Positions 44,139 to 55,298 of a stretch of DNA of 64,000 nt are shown here, one piece after another. Position 1 is the stretch's first letter, and the number at the start of each line of letters is the position of its first letter. This DNA is from Ascidia mentula (taxonomy: Eukaryota > Chordata > Ascidiacea > Phlebobranchia > Ascidiidae), in contig OX387201.1 of assembly GCA_947561715.1 (NCBI GenBank), forward strand, positions 15,390,001-15,454,000, written 5' to 3'. The notes below the pieces were generated by a model. The model made no database searches. It saw only the letters and a list, made by a program, of their open reading frames with translations, and was not told the origin of the DNA. Made by a program: the position numbers and the translations under genes.

Positions 44139-46079
44139 GTTTGCATATTTGTTAAAACGTTATATAAAACGTGATATCAGACACTGTTCATAAACTTTTT
44201 CATTCGCTTTCAACAATATTCAATAACACAATCCTGTTGTAGTGTTTTTTCTTTCGCGTTTAGATCGCACAAATTTTCCACCGGGAAACAACAATGTCAT
44301 GGTGACAGGTAGTGGACCATTTACCTGAGGCTAAGTCGTGAACCACACACGCCCAATGCATCTCATGCTTGTCGAAAATAATCGGAACGTCTGCCTACGC
44401 AACAACATGTGGAGACTTCCCTCACCTAGCCTGCATGTCTTTCATCTGGAGCTTATGGAGAGATGTTAGATTTAATGATACAGGAAACCACATGATGACG
44501 TCTGATCAGTGATTTTCCACACTGGAAACTTTCTACTATTTTTGTATTAATGATGAATTACGCTTAATGTATATGCAGAATAAATTAATGGCCTTTCGGT
44601 CACTTCATAAAGTGTCACCCGTATTTCTATAAATTTCTAAAGTGAATTTACACAAAATGTATTTTTTAGAACAACAGATACTGGCACATTAAACAACATT
44701 TGGTGCGGCACTCACTAACAGAAAGAAGGCTAAAAGTAAGTATTCGGGCAGCAAACAACAGTAGTTATTCAGCTAAAAAGCGTATAGTTTAGTGTTAAAC
44801 AGTCATGCATACACAATATTATAGGACATAAGAGAGCTACATTCTGACCTACAAATAAGAGAGTGGTTTGTATTGCGGCGCGTCGCAACGAAATCATTGC
44901 ATTCAAACCGATAGCGCTATTCTCCACTCAATACCTCGCATGATAGAGCATTGATTTCTGTTCAGCATATATGCTAGTATACCTCGTATAGTAATAAGGC
45001 TCACACAACACAGCACTGTCATTATGTGAAAAACGACTAGAAATTCATAGGTGAGAGATGGACTTGTAGATTATATTCATGATGATCGTGTTTTACAGGC
45101 TGAATAAATTTGTAATTGATTAACATAGTGTTGGATAAGGATGCAGCTTCATCTTCTTTTTTTCTACAAACAAACTGTTTACAGGAGACTTCAACGTTTA
45201 GTCACAAACTTTATAGCTCACGATCGTATCTATGTGCATGCGCCGTCTCAGCGTCATCAGAAATCCGACGCGGCGGTGTTATTTCCCAATCGCTGTCAAT
45301 TACCGCGATCGTTCAATTAATCAAAAAAATGCCAATGCTAAATAAATTTATAATTGATTGACATAGTGTTAGATATGGATGCAGCTTTACCCTTTTTTCT
45401 CTACAAGCAAACTGTTTATAGGGGGAACTTCAACGATGCTAGAACCACAATTAAGTCACAGCATAGCGTCATCAGAAATCCGACGCGGGGGTGTTATTTC
45501 CTTATCGTTGTCAATTACAACGATCGTTCAATTAATCAAAAACAATGCCAAACAACGTATGTGCTTTGCACTAGTGCAACTTGACCACAATACCCGCTGC
45601 TGTGTAAACTGACTCTAGGAAAAAAATTCTCAAATAAATTCACTTTTAGGAAACGGTATTCATTGATTGGTCGAGAGGTCAAATATTTTAATGAGATGGT
45701 CACTGATCGATATAAGCTAGTGATTTGTGTGCAAATTTTTTTTGTGTCGATCATTTACCACTTAAAGGCCTTAACGATTGCAATGATGCAAAACGTGTGG
45801 GTGACGGCAGTCATTTGTCGTTTATTTTATGTTGATATGCCAGGTGGCAGCGAGATGGTTACCACTAATTGACGATGTGATAAACGCTTTGCTTTGATGA
45901 TTTATGGCATGATGTACAGTTTACTTTAGTTTGTAGATTTACAAAACCGGCAGTTGTGTTCCTCAGCTAAGTTTAAATAGCAATAAAGTACACGGACTGT
46001 TGTGCCTATACTGATCTGCTGACATTAAACTTTGAAACTCGTTTAGCCATTTTAAGGCAGAGCTCTCAAAGAGATCAAA
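44139..46079. other. 5' region of the EGF gene copy G
   Basis: No supported gene. From about 44480 to 46080 the sequence is parallel to 55615-56880 upstream of copy H, defining the left edge of the tandem duplication. It includes a local tandem repeat (next entry). Confidence 0.6.
45101..45550. repeat. Local ~240-bp tandem duplication, absent from H
   Basis: Two diverged units start TGAATAAATTTGTAATTGAT (45101) and TAAATAAATTTATAATTGAT (about 45340) and share GATGCAGCTT, GTCATCAGAAATCCGACGCG and CGATCGTTCAATTAATCAAA. The homologous flank of H (56065-56300) has one unit. Confidence 0.75.
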
Positions 46080-47456
46080 ATGCCAAGAAATATATTTTGT
46101 TCTGGACAATAGAAGTGAAGCAAACAGTAAGTATGCATTTTACATACATGACCTCTACTACCTAAGCCCCCAAAATAAGCGTAGCCAAGTATTTGCTTTC
46201 AGCTGTGAGTGGCAACATGGATTTTGGAATCAGTGATGTTAATGCAATCAATGTCTCTCACGTGTACGACACTTGTTACAAGTTACCACCCCTCTGCATT
46301 GCTGCAGTGGCATCTGGTGAGAGTCATCAGCCAGACACCTATCAAGTCGATATATTCGCGAATGAGGTTTGGGGATTCAGGGGAAGATTGTTTCGAACGG
46401 ATGACACGACAGGTTGGGGACAGACAATTACGATGCGATGGATTGCAGAATTCAGTAAGTGGTTTATTGTTTTCTTCATGTAATTCACTGTATTTTTCTG
46501 TATATACGCAACTTATTATTTCCAATGATCTTCCAACTCACGTTGAACTTGTATGTGGCTTGTTGAAGAGCACATTTGATGTAACCCACTTTTTTATATA
46601 TCTCTCGATAAATTAAAGTTGGATTTGCTTGGGAGTGTTGGTCGTGTTCTGTGAACACGCATGCCAAAGTTAATCGCAATGGCAAATTAATATCTGAGAC
46701 GTTATTTTACAGCTGGAAATTACAGCGGTGATCCTTGCGCACCCGGTGGGAATTGCACCACTGATGTAGGAGTTCAAAACTGCTCATGTTTTAGTGGATA
46801 CACAGGAGCAAATTGTACAAGTATGCGACTTAAGCGATACTGTTAATTAAGTAAAGACTGGAACGCAGTTTCTACAAGTACTACAATTCAGGACAGACCT
46901 TGGTATTCCTGTGCCGTCGAACAAGTTTCACATAAATTTTGAATGACAATCGTAAAATAAGGCAATAAAGTCGACATCTAATTAGTTGTATGTTACTGTC
47001 TTTCGCAGACATCGACGAGTGCTTGTCTAATCCTTGCATAAACGGAGGGACTTGCTTTGACCACATTAACAACTACACCTGCAGTTGCGTGACCGGATTT
47101 GAAGGAATCAACTGCGAAACAAGTGAGTACAAATACAAATATATCAGGGGTCAAATTAGGCACGTTGGGAATTTCTGTGGTGTTGCTTTTGTATAATGTT
47201 TATCATACTAAAGTTCAATGTTTTTCGTAGAAAAAGACTTCAATTTGCGGTTGCAGTTCCTGATTAAATATTGCGAGTAATAAAGTTTATAAAGCTGTAG
47301 TGTAAATCCTGTCCAATAAAAACACATGTGAGGTGATGGGTCCGCCATCATCATTTAACATTTACAGTGTCGACTTTATCTCACGAACAATATTTTCAAT
47401 TATTGTTAAAAAGACATCAACGAGTGTTCTTCAAGTCCTTGTCAAAACGGGACGTG

Positions 47457-47460
47457 TGTG
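47457..47460. repeat. Left 4-bp target duplication (TGTG)
   Basis: TGTG before the 5' LTR and again at 52871-52874 after the 3' LTR. Removing the element and one TGTG restores the exon sequence found intact in the paralogous EGF exons. Confidence 0.9.
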
Positions 47461-47979
47461 TGTAAACGTCTTTGTTCGTTTTGTTTTTCACACGCTTTAT
47501 TTCTTTTTGTATTTTCACTTCACCTTCACTTTTACTCACATGTTTTTCTTTGTTTACTTACACTCACCTTTTATAATATAATTGTAATTATTTCTATTTT
47601 ACTCGTTTTTATACGCCCGAGCAGTCACGCTTGCGTGGCAAACGTGGACAGTGATAATTGGTGTAAGTGCTGGCGGCGAAAAGAATAAGCGAAAAGCCAG
47701 GCAGTTCTCTTGTGGTGGCGAGTAGAAAGCACTGTTTTTATTGTGGCGAGAAGTAATTGTTGTGAACGCTATATGTGCAGTGGAAAGTCCTTTTTGTATA
47801 AAAAACAACCGTTGTTTTATCCGTACTTTTACCATTTTACGCTTTTATGCCTATTAGCGCTTCCATTTTATTACAAAACTAGCCACCTTGGTCGTGTGAC
47901 TCCAGGTCTTGGCGATAGGCCGTTAGTGTGGAGTAACCTGGGCGTTAGCCGGTTTAGAGAGAAGCTAATTTCGGTTACA
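47461..47979 (+). repeat. 5' LTR (519 bp)
   Basis: Identical to 52352-52870 except for two differences seen by eye (G at 47849 against A in the 3' LTR, and T at about 47894 against C). This implies a very recent insertion. The bases just after it (TTTGGCGAGCACGCCAGGAC) occupy the primer-binding position; the tRNA was not identified. Confidence 0.95.
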
Positions 47980-48043
47980 TTTGGCGAGCACGCCAGGACT
48001 CTGCTATCGCTTATAAGGGGTCACACGGCTTTCAGAGAACTTA

Positions 48044-51000
48044 ATGTCTTTTAATTTGTTTTTATCGCCACCGCGCTTTGTACCGGGACAAGATGTTGGC
48101 CAGTTTGTTGCCTTATTTGAATCGTACTGTGAGAGTGTGAAAGCTAGTGAGGAAGTTAAACGTTATCTTTTTTTGACATCAATTGATGATGACCTCCGCT
48201 GGCTAGTTCAGGGAAACGACAATAATGTTTTTCAACTGAAGTACGATGAGTTAATTAGCCGCGCCCTAAAGCAAGGTTCTGACCACTCGCGCCTCCATGA
48301 AACACGCGCAATGTTGTTTGGCCGGCGGCAGTTGCCACAAGAAAGCATTAAGGACTTTGTGTATGCTTTGAAAGCTCTTGGCGACAAGGCTTATCCTAGG
48401 GAGGAGGCTGTTAAAAATGAGGTGTTATATTCATTACTCTTTGTTGGCATGTTGGACCAGCACATGGCCAGATCCCTGCCGCAACGGTTGGAATATAAAC
48501 GGGACTTTTGGACGGCCGCTCAGATGGTCTTGTCCACGCATGTACCGGAAATGTCCCAGGTTTTAGGCGTGTGTCGTCGTGATGTTCAAGGTCCATCAGT
48601 ATCAAAACAACCGGAAAAGGATGCAGACATCAGCGTTCGAGAATTCAAAAAAACTGTGACCGCGCTCCAGAAGGACATTGAGCTTGTACGCCGCGAGGTG
48701 CAGCGATTGGGGAAACCAACACCACATCAGATGGCAGACAGGTTGGATCGACGCTGTTATGCCTGTGGTAAACCAGGACACTTGCAAAGATTTTGCCCAA
48801 TGCAAGGTAAGCGCGGCTTTCATACCAGTTTTACGCCTCGCAGGAATTTCAATAAAAGACCTGGTACCCCTGTGACCCAAGAGGCAAAAGCAAGCGTATG
48901 TTTGAAGGACACCGAACCCAAAACTTCGAATCCTACCAATAATCAGAACACGAGCGAGAATCCCACCAAACCCCGATTAGTACGGTTTGTCAACATTTCT
49001 ATCGCTTCAGAGCCGGTATGTGCTTTAGTTGATACTGGTGCAAGTGTCTCTTTGATTAGCCAAAAGTGTTTAGAGACGTTGAACAATGATCGCCTCAAAA
49101 TCTCCCCGCTGGGCCAAAACGAACGTTTTTCTGGAATTAACGGTAGTTTGGTTTCAGTTATTGGGAAAATCACTGTAAATGTTAAACTGGGAGGGCTAGA
49201 TGTACCCACGTGTTTATATGTCGCGTCGGGCGTCGCTCACCACTTAATTTTGGGTTTGGATTTTCTGCAGAAGAACCGCTGCAGTGTGTGTTACGACCAA
49301 AATTTGTTGACAGCGGGCCGCGCTAAGGTGCCATTACTCTCGTCGTCTTTCGTACAACGTACCAGAGATATTTGTGTGACCGATGCCACAGAAGTCCCTC
49401 CAATGTCGGAGGTGTGGGCCACATGTCGTTACCACCTTGACGTCTGCGGAGAAGACATCCCTGACTTTGAAGTGTATATTGCGCGAAGACCGGGGTTTAC
49501 AGAAAAGATTGGACTCTGTACAGCGAACTGTGTTTCAACTGTGCGGAAAAATGAGGTAAACATACGTATAGCCAATTTTACCGATGACCCAATCCTAGTA
49601 CCATCAGCAACTAGGGTTGCTGTCGCGATTCCAGTACACGCTTTTGGCAACGTTGCATGTCCATTATCGGATTGGTGTGTTGTTGTTGAAGACAGCAGTG
49701 TGCAACCTACAGAGGAAGTTTGCAATATCTCCTATGCACAGACACCGACCAATGAAGAAAGTTGGGAATGCATTCACCAAGGCGTGAGTATCGGACATGG
49801 GTTGTCAGCAACCCAGAGGGAGGATGTTTTAAAACTTCTTCGTCGCCATCAAAAAGCATTTTCGACATGTAACTTTGACCTAGGCCGGACTGATCTTGTT
49901 CGACATTCGATCGACACCGGGGATGCGGCACCAATCCGTCAACATCCTCGAAGAATGTCCATCCATCATAAAACGGAGGTGGAGAAGATCATCAACGAAA
50001 TGCGAAGCCAAGGACTCGTGAGACCTTCAACCTCGCCATGGTCAAGTTCGATTGTTCTGGTGAAAAAGAAGTCTGGTGAGTTACGATTTTGCGTCGACTA
50101 TCGACAAGTAAACGAAGCAACCAAAAAAAACAGTTACCCTATTCCCCGGGTTGATGATAGCCTGGATGAAATGTCTGGGTCACGTTTCTTTTCCACCCTT
50201 GATCTAAAATCTGGCTACTGGCAGATCCCCATGGACGAACAATCAAGGGAGAAGACAGCCTTTGCCAGTCACATGGGTTTGTTTGAATTCACCGTGATGC
50301 CTATGGGATTATGCAACTCAGCGGCAAGCTTCCAACACCTAATGCGTATTGTGCTGCAGGGTATAGAGTGGCAAGGAACACTCGCATACTTAGACGATGT
50401 GATTGTTTATGGTAGAAATTTCAACGAACACATGCAGCGTCTTGAAGATGTTCTTTCACGCCTAGAGTCGGCTGGACTTACACTAAAGCCCACGATGTGC
50501 GACCTGTTCAAAGATGAAGTGCGATTCCTTGGTCACGTAGTGTCAAAACATGGAATACGATGCGACCCCGATAAGGTACGATCAGTTAAAGATTGGCCAG
50601 TACCAAAATCTGTAAAACAGGTGCGTCAATTTGTGGGTCTTACATCGTATTACAGAAAGTTTGTTAAAGATTACGCTCGTATTGCCTCCCCCTTGCACAA
50701 ATTGACAGAAAAGGGACGTCGTTTTGTCTGGACGGACAGTTGCCAGCAGGCGTTCGCCAGACTGAAAAGAATTCTGACAACAGCTCCAGTCCTACAGTAT
50801 CCCGACTTTAGCCGACCCTTCGTGTTGGACACCGATGCCTCGGACACAGCCGTAGGTTGTGTTCTCGGTCAGGAAATTGACGGTAAGGAGCATGTGATCG
50901 CTTACGGCAGTAGGTCATTGAGCAAAGCTGAAAAGCATTATTCCACAACTCGCAAGGAATTGCTGGCCGTCATATTTGCGACTAAGTTGTATCGCAGTTA

Positions 51001-51994
51001 TTTGCTCGGATCGAAATTTTTGTTGCGCACAGACCATTCATCCCTTCGCTGGCTGTGGAGATCCAGGGAACTCTATGGACAATGTGCTCGATGGGTTGAA
51101 CACCTGGCTACTTACAATTTTGATCTTCAACACCGGCCCGGAAAGAAGCACACAAACGCAGACGCGCTTAGCCGGAGGCAACCGGAAGATGACGGATTCC
51201 CTTACACAGTTCGTGAGGATGAGTCATTGGAAGAGGTACTTGTACTTGATTTAAAGGCGGAGTACGGGTATGAGTCCACCCATGTAGCAGAAGCGCAGTA
51301 TGGGGACTTAAGTTTGCGTCCTGTAGTAAAATGGGTGCAACAGGGTATAAGGCCGTCTTTTCGCCACGTCAAACGCCTGTCGGCAGAGACAAAACACTTA
51401 TGGAGCCTTTTCGAGCGGCTATCATGTCACGGTGGGGTGCTATTCATTACTGACCCTGGTGCGGTGCCAGGTTTAAACGATGTTCAGAAAGTGTTGGTAC
51501 CCTTTGCCATGCGCAGCGAAGTGCTGTCCGCGTGCCACGACCAGGTACACGGCGGGGGACACTTGGGAATGGCTAAAACCCTGAGCAAACTGTCACAGCG
51601 TTTTTACTGGCTAAAATGGAGAGAAGAGACCGAGGCTTATTGCCGTAAATGCGAACACTGTCAACGAAACAAGAAACCAACCACTACCACCCGAGCACCG
51701 TTAGTTCCATCACAAGAAATGCGACCGATGCAACGCGTTGAGATTGATGTGCTTGGTCCACTTCCGTTAACCAGGACAGGATACCAGTTTATCCTAGTCG
51801 CTTGTGATTTATTCACAAAATATGTTAGGGCGTGGCCTATGCGGCATCAAACCGCACATGAAACAGCGAGCATTTTGTTTCACAGGTGGCTAACGGTACA
51901 TGGGGTACCTGAGGTAATTCACTCCGATCAAGGGGGGAATTTCGAAAGCAAATTAAAGGCCCTTTTAAAGTTATTGAGCAACACGGTATGGTGA
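48044..51994 (+). CDS. Gag-pol polyprotein, truncated in integrase
   Basis: One 1316-codon frame. Gag occupies about residues 1-235, ending in a CCHC knuckle (CYACGKPGHLQRFC, about 237). The aspartic protease has LVDTGAS (about 327). RT has FCVDYRQVNEATKK (about 682) and the YLDD box (about 782). RNase H starts LDTDASD (about 928). Integrase has the H-x-x-x-H..C-x-x-C zinc motif (about 1160-1205), then the first core Asp (EIDVLGPLP, about 1232) and the second (HSDQGGNF, about 1294). The frame then runs into an out-of-frame tail of ~15 residues at a deletion junction near 51945-51958, losing the catalytic Glu and most of the C-terminal part. Gag and Pol share one frame with no visible frameshift. 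The RT looks intact; integration would need help from another copy. Confidence 0.95.
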   Translation: MSFNLFLSPPRFVPGQDVGQFVALFESYCESVKASEEVKRYLFLTSIDDDLRWLVQGNDNNVFQLKYDELISRALKQGSDHSRLHETRAMLFGRRQLPQESIKDFVYALKALGDKAYPREEAVKNEVLYSLLFVGMLDQHMARSLPQRLEYKRDFWTAAQMVLSTHVPEMSQVLGVCRRDVQGPSVSKQPEKDADISVREFKKTVTALQKDIELVRREVQRLGKPTPHQMADRLDRRCYACGKPGHLQRFCPMQGKRGFHTSFTPRRNFNKRPGTPVTQEAKASVCLKDTEPKTSNPTNNQNTSENPTKPRLVRFVNISIASEPVCALVDTGASVSLISQKCLETLNNDRLKISPLGQNERFSGINGSLVSVIGKITVNVKLGGLDVPTCLYVASGVAHHLILGLDFLQKNRCSVCYDQNLLTAGRAKVPLLSSSFVQRTRDICVTDATEVPPMSEVWATCRYHLDVCGEDIPDFEVYIARRPGFTEKIGLCTANCVSTVRKNEVNIRIANFTDDPILVPSATRVAVAIPVHAFGNVACPLSDWCVVVEDSSVQPTEEVCNISYAQTPTNEESWECIHQGVSIGHGLSATQREDVLKLLRRHQKAFSTCNFDLGRTDLVRHSIDTGDAAPIRQHPRRMSIHHKTEVEKIINEMRSQGLVRPSTSPWSSSIVLVKKKSGELRFCVDYRQVNEATKKNSYPIPRVDDSLDEMSGSRFFSTLDLKSGYWQIPMDEQSREKTAFASHMGLFEFTVMPMGLCNSAASFQHLMRIVLQGIEWQGTLAYLDDVIVYGRNFNEHMQRLEDVLSRLESAGLTLKPTMCDLFKDEVRFLGHVVSKHGIRCDPDKVRSVKDWPVPKSVKQVRQFVGLTSYYRKFVKDYARIASPLHKLTEKGRRFVWTDSCQQAFARLKRILTTAPVLQYPDFSRPFVLDTDASDTAVGCVLGQEIDGKEHVIAYGSRSLSKAEKHYSTTRKELLAVIFATKLYRSYLLGSKFLLRTDHSSLRWLWRSRELYGQCARWVEHLATYNFDLQHRPGKKHTNADALSRRQPEDDGFPYTVREDESLEEVLVLDLKAEYGYESTHVAEAQYGDLSLRPVVKWVQQGIRPSFRHVKRLSAETKHLWSLFERLSCHGGVLFITDPGAVPGLNDVQKVLVPFAMRSEVLSACHDQVHGGGHLGMAKTLSKLSQRFYWLKWREETEAYCRKCEHCQRNKKPTTTTRAPLVPSQEMRPMQRVEIDVLGPLPLTRTGYQFILVACDLFTKYVRAWPMRHQTAHETASILFHRWLTVHGVPEVIHSDQGGNFESKLKALLKLLSNTVW

Positions 51995-52356
51995 ATTACC
52001 TTATTGAAGGAGAGGATGGCAAACAGCAGCAAGTACATTTTAACCGCTTGAAAAAGGCAAACATGCCTTACCATGAAAAAGAACGCCGAAGCACGCAGCC
52101 GGATGAGCTCGGGCTGCACGACACAGACAATTTTGTTATCTACACACCACAAAGCGAAACACGCACGAACGCACCAACTGCGCAGGATACTGGGTTGCCT
52201 ACACGGCCATTGATGGACGTTGGTCAAGGTTTGGGCGCCGACATAAATGACGCTGCGGCGACGATGAATGATAGCCGGCCACGCGAAATCGGCGACAAAC
52301 CAAATTTTATCAAGCGTCCTAACGGAGTAGGACAATTTTTAACGTGGGGGGTGTAA
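51958..52356 (+). pseudogene. Remnant of integrase C-terminal region
   Basis: A second frame opens with GPFKVIEQHGMVNYLI and HFNRLKKAN, the SH3-like GPF/Y module found at the end of gypsy integrases. It is in a different frame from the upstream gag-pol, confirming that a segment was removed. It continues as a low-complexity hydrophilic tail to the stop at the 3' LTR. Confidence 0.85.
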
Positions 52357-52870
52357 ACGTCTTTGTTCGTTTTGTTTTTCACACGCTTTATTTCTTTTTG
52401 TATTTTCACTTCACCTTCACTTTTACTCACATGTTTTTCTTTGTTTACTTACACTCACCTTTTATAATATAATTGTAATTATTTCTATTTTACTCGTTTT
52501 TATACGCCCGAGCAGTCACGCTTGCGTGGCAAACGTGGACAGTGATAATTGGTGTAAGTGCTGGCGGCGAAAAGAATAAGCGAAAAGCCAGGCAGTTCTC
52601 TTGTGGTGGCGAGTAGAAAGCACTGTTTTTATTGTGGCGAGAAGTAATTGTTGTGAACGCTATATGTGCAGTGGAAAGTCCTTTTTGTATAAAAAACAAC
52701 CGTTGTTTTATCCGTACTTTTACCATTTTACGCTTTTATACCTATTAGCGCTTCCATTTTATTACAAAACTAGCCACCTTGGTCGCGTGACTCCAGGTCT
52801 TGGCGATAGGCCGTTAGTGTGGAGTAACCTGGGCGTTAGCCGGTTTAGAGAGAAGCTAATTTCGGTTACA
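52352..52870 (+). repeat. 3' LTR (519 bp)
   Basis: Near-identical to the 5' LTR; starts directly after a G-rich polypurine tract and is followed by the second TGTG and the rest of the host EGF exon (GACCAAGTCAACC). Confidence 0.95.
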
Positions 52871-55298
52871 TGTGGACCAAGTCAACCAATACCTTTGTAA
52901 CTGCAGCTCTGGATATTATGGCGAAACTTGCGAAACAAGTCGGAGAAAACGTTTACAAGTATTAACTCATTAATAAACATCAGTAACGCTTGTATTTCTT
53001 CTACTTATTGCAAGAGAACACGATAATAAAAATTTGAGAAATGTTGAACATTAGGTTTGTTGTGCTGCGATGCGTTATTGTAAACATTCGAAGTGCAGAG
53101 ATATTTTTGCAAATATTTATCATTTCGATAATTATTCCCCGATATTGACGAATGTAGATCAAAACCGTGTCGCAACGGTAAATGTGTTGACCGGGTAAAT
53201 TTATTTCATGTGCAGCTGCGTTGTGGGCTACACTGAATGGCAAGGGCAAATACATATAAGTTTTGTATAAAATAAGGCAATAAAGTCGAAATCTAATTAG
53301 TTGTATGTTACTGTCTTTCGCAGACATCGACGAGTGCTTGTCTAATCCTTGCATAAACGGAGGGACTTGCTTTGACCACATTAACAACTACACCTGCAGT
53401 TGCGTTGCCGGCTTTGAAGGAATGAACTGCGAAACAAGTGAGTACGAATATCTACCTGGGGTCAAATGACTTTTTGGTATAAAGTGATGTTGCTTTTGTA
53501 TAATGTTTATCATAGTGAAGTTCAATGTTTTTCGTAGAAAAAGACTTCGATTTGCAGTTGCAGTTCATGATTAAATATTGCGAGTAATAAAGATTATAAA
53601 GCTGTAGTGTAAATCCTGTCCTATGTAAACACGTGTGAGGTGGTGGGTGTTTTATCATCAAATTTTTTAATATTTTCGGCGTCGAGTTTACCTCGCAAAA
53701 TGTAATTTAAAACTAATTTTTAACAGACATCAACGAGTGTTCTTCAAGTCCTTGTCAACACGGGACGTGTGTGGACCAAGTCAACCAATACCTTTGTAAC
53801 TGCAGCTCTGGATATTCTGGCGAAACTTGCGAAACAGGTCGGAGAAAACATTTACAAGTAATAACTCATTAATAATCATCAGTAACGCTTGTATTTCTTC
53901 TACTTATTCCAAGAGAACACGATAAACAAATTTTGGAGAAAGTTTGAACATTAGGTTTGTTGTGCTGCGATGCGTTATTGTAAACATTCGAGGTGCAGAG
54001 ATATTTTTGCAAATATTTATCATTTCGATAATTATTCCCCGATATTGACGAATGTAGATCAAAGCCGTGTCGCAACGGTAAATGTGTTGACCGGGTAAAT
54101 TTACTTCATGTGCAGCTGCGTTGTGGGCTACACTGAATGGCAAGGGCAAATACATTTAAGTTTTGTATAAAATAAGGCAATAAAGTCGAAATCTAATTAG
54201 TTGTATGTTACTGTCTTTCGCAGACATCGACGAGTGCTTGTCTAATCCTTGCATAAACGGAGGGACTTGCTTTGACCACATTAACAACTACACCTGCAGT
54301 TGCGTGGCCGGCTTTGAAGGAATCAACTGCGAAACAAGTGAGTACGTATAGAAATCTATCAGGGGTCAAATTAGGCACGTTGGGACTTTTTGTGGTGTTG
54401 CTTTTGTATAATGTTTATCATAGTGAAGGTAAATGTTTTTCGTAGATAGAGACTTTGCTTTCCGGTTGTAGTTCATACACATTAAATATTGCGGGTAATA
54501 AACTCTATAAAGCTGTAGTGTAAATCCTGTACTATAAAAACACATGTGAGGTGGTGGGTGTTTTATCATCAAATTTTTAATATTTTCGGCGTCGAGTTTA
54601 CCTCGCAAAATATAATTTAAAACTAATTTTTAACAGACATCAACGAGTGTTCTTCAAGTCCTTGTCAAAACGGGACGTGTGTGGACCAAGTCAACCAATA
54701 CCTTTGTAACTGCAGCTCTGGATATTCTGGCGAAACTTGCGAAACAGGTCGGAGAAAACATTTGCAAGCAATCACTCATTAATAAACATCACTAACGCTT
54801 GGAAGTATTTCTACCAACCTACAAAGTGCACAGATTTTTCAAATATTTAATTTTTAATTAATATTCCCAGATATTGACGAATGTGGACCAAACCCGTGTC
54901 ACAACGGTAAATGTGTTGACCGGGTAAATTACTTCATGTGCAGTTGCGCTGCGGGCTACACTGGATCAACTTGTCAAACAGGTAGGACAAATCCATATTG
55001 TGGACTTGTTTCAATTGTTTTGTACACGTAAGTGCCGCAATCAAGTCTTGAGCCGTTTGAGGTTACCAACAATGCGTTGTGCGGTAATTGACCACAACCT
55101 GATTAACCTCGTTAAATATCTTCTCCAAATAGCGCTGACGTCATACTTTGTCAGGGTTAATATGTTGAATTTGTTCGACCTCAGATATCAACGAATGTGT
55201 CTCCTCCCCGTGCATGAACAACGCTGTGTGCCACGACGAAGTGAATGGATACCGCTGCACCTGCAGAGATGGTTTTGCGGGCAACGACTGCCAGAACG

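Larger units (their letters stand above)
47461..52870 (+). mobile_element. Ty3/gypsy LTR retrotransposon, internally deleted
   Basis: A 5410-bp element with 519-bp LTRs (TGTAAACG..TTACA), 4-bp target duplications, one gag-pol frame and a G-run polypurine tract (GTGGGGGG) just before the 3' LTR. The domain order protease, RT, RNase H, integrase is that of Ty3/gypsy (Metaviridae-type) elements; no envelope gene is present. The integrase has a deletion after its second catalytic Asp. The element is inserted in sense within an EGF exon of gene G. Confidence 0.95.
46080..55298 (+). pseudogene. EGF-rich adhesion-GPCR-type gene copy G (dead)
   Basis: Parallel to gene H. Signal exon 46080 (23 nt deleted against H, giving a stop after ten codons), N-terminal domain exon 46203-46454, EGF exons 46713-46820, 47009-47122, 47414-47460 plus 52875-52938 (split by the gypsy element), 53324-53437, 53727-53837, 54224-54337, 54637-54747, 54871-54981 and 55185-55298. 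The EGF exons are phase 1-1, mostly calcium-binding type ([15 protein letters not shown]). Two further exons (about 53143-53225 and 54041-54125) lost their acceptor AG. No exons matching the GAIN region of H follow, so the copy is also 3'-truncated. The individual EGF frames are still open, implying recent death or residual expression. Confidence 0.8.

Noticed and set aside
47710..48054. 114-codon ORF in the 5' LTR and leader
   Set aside because: Mirrors a frame in both LTR copies and has no protein family features; LTR non-coding sequence is sufficient explanation.
48378..49934. Short ORFs within the gag-pol region on both strands
   Set aside because: Shadows of the long polyprotein frame.
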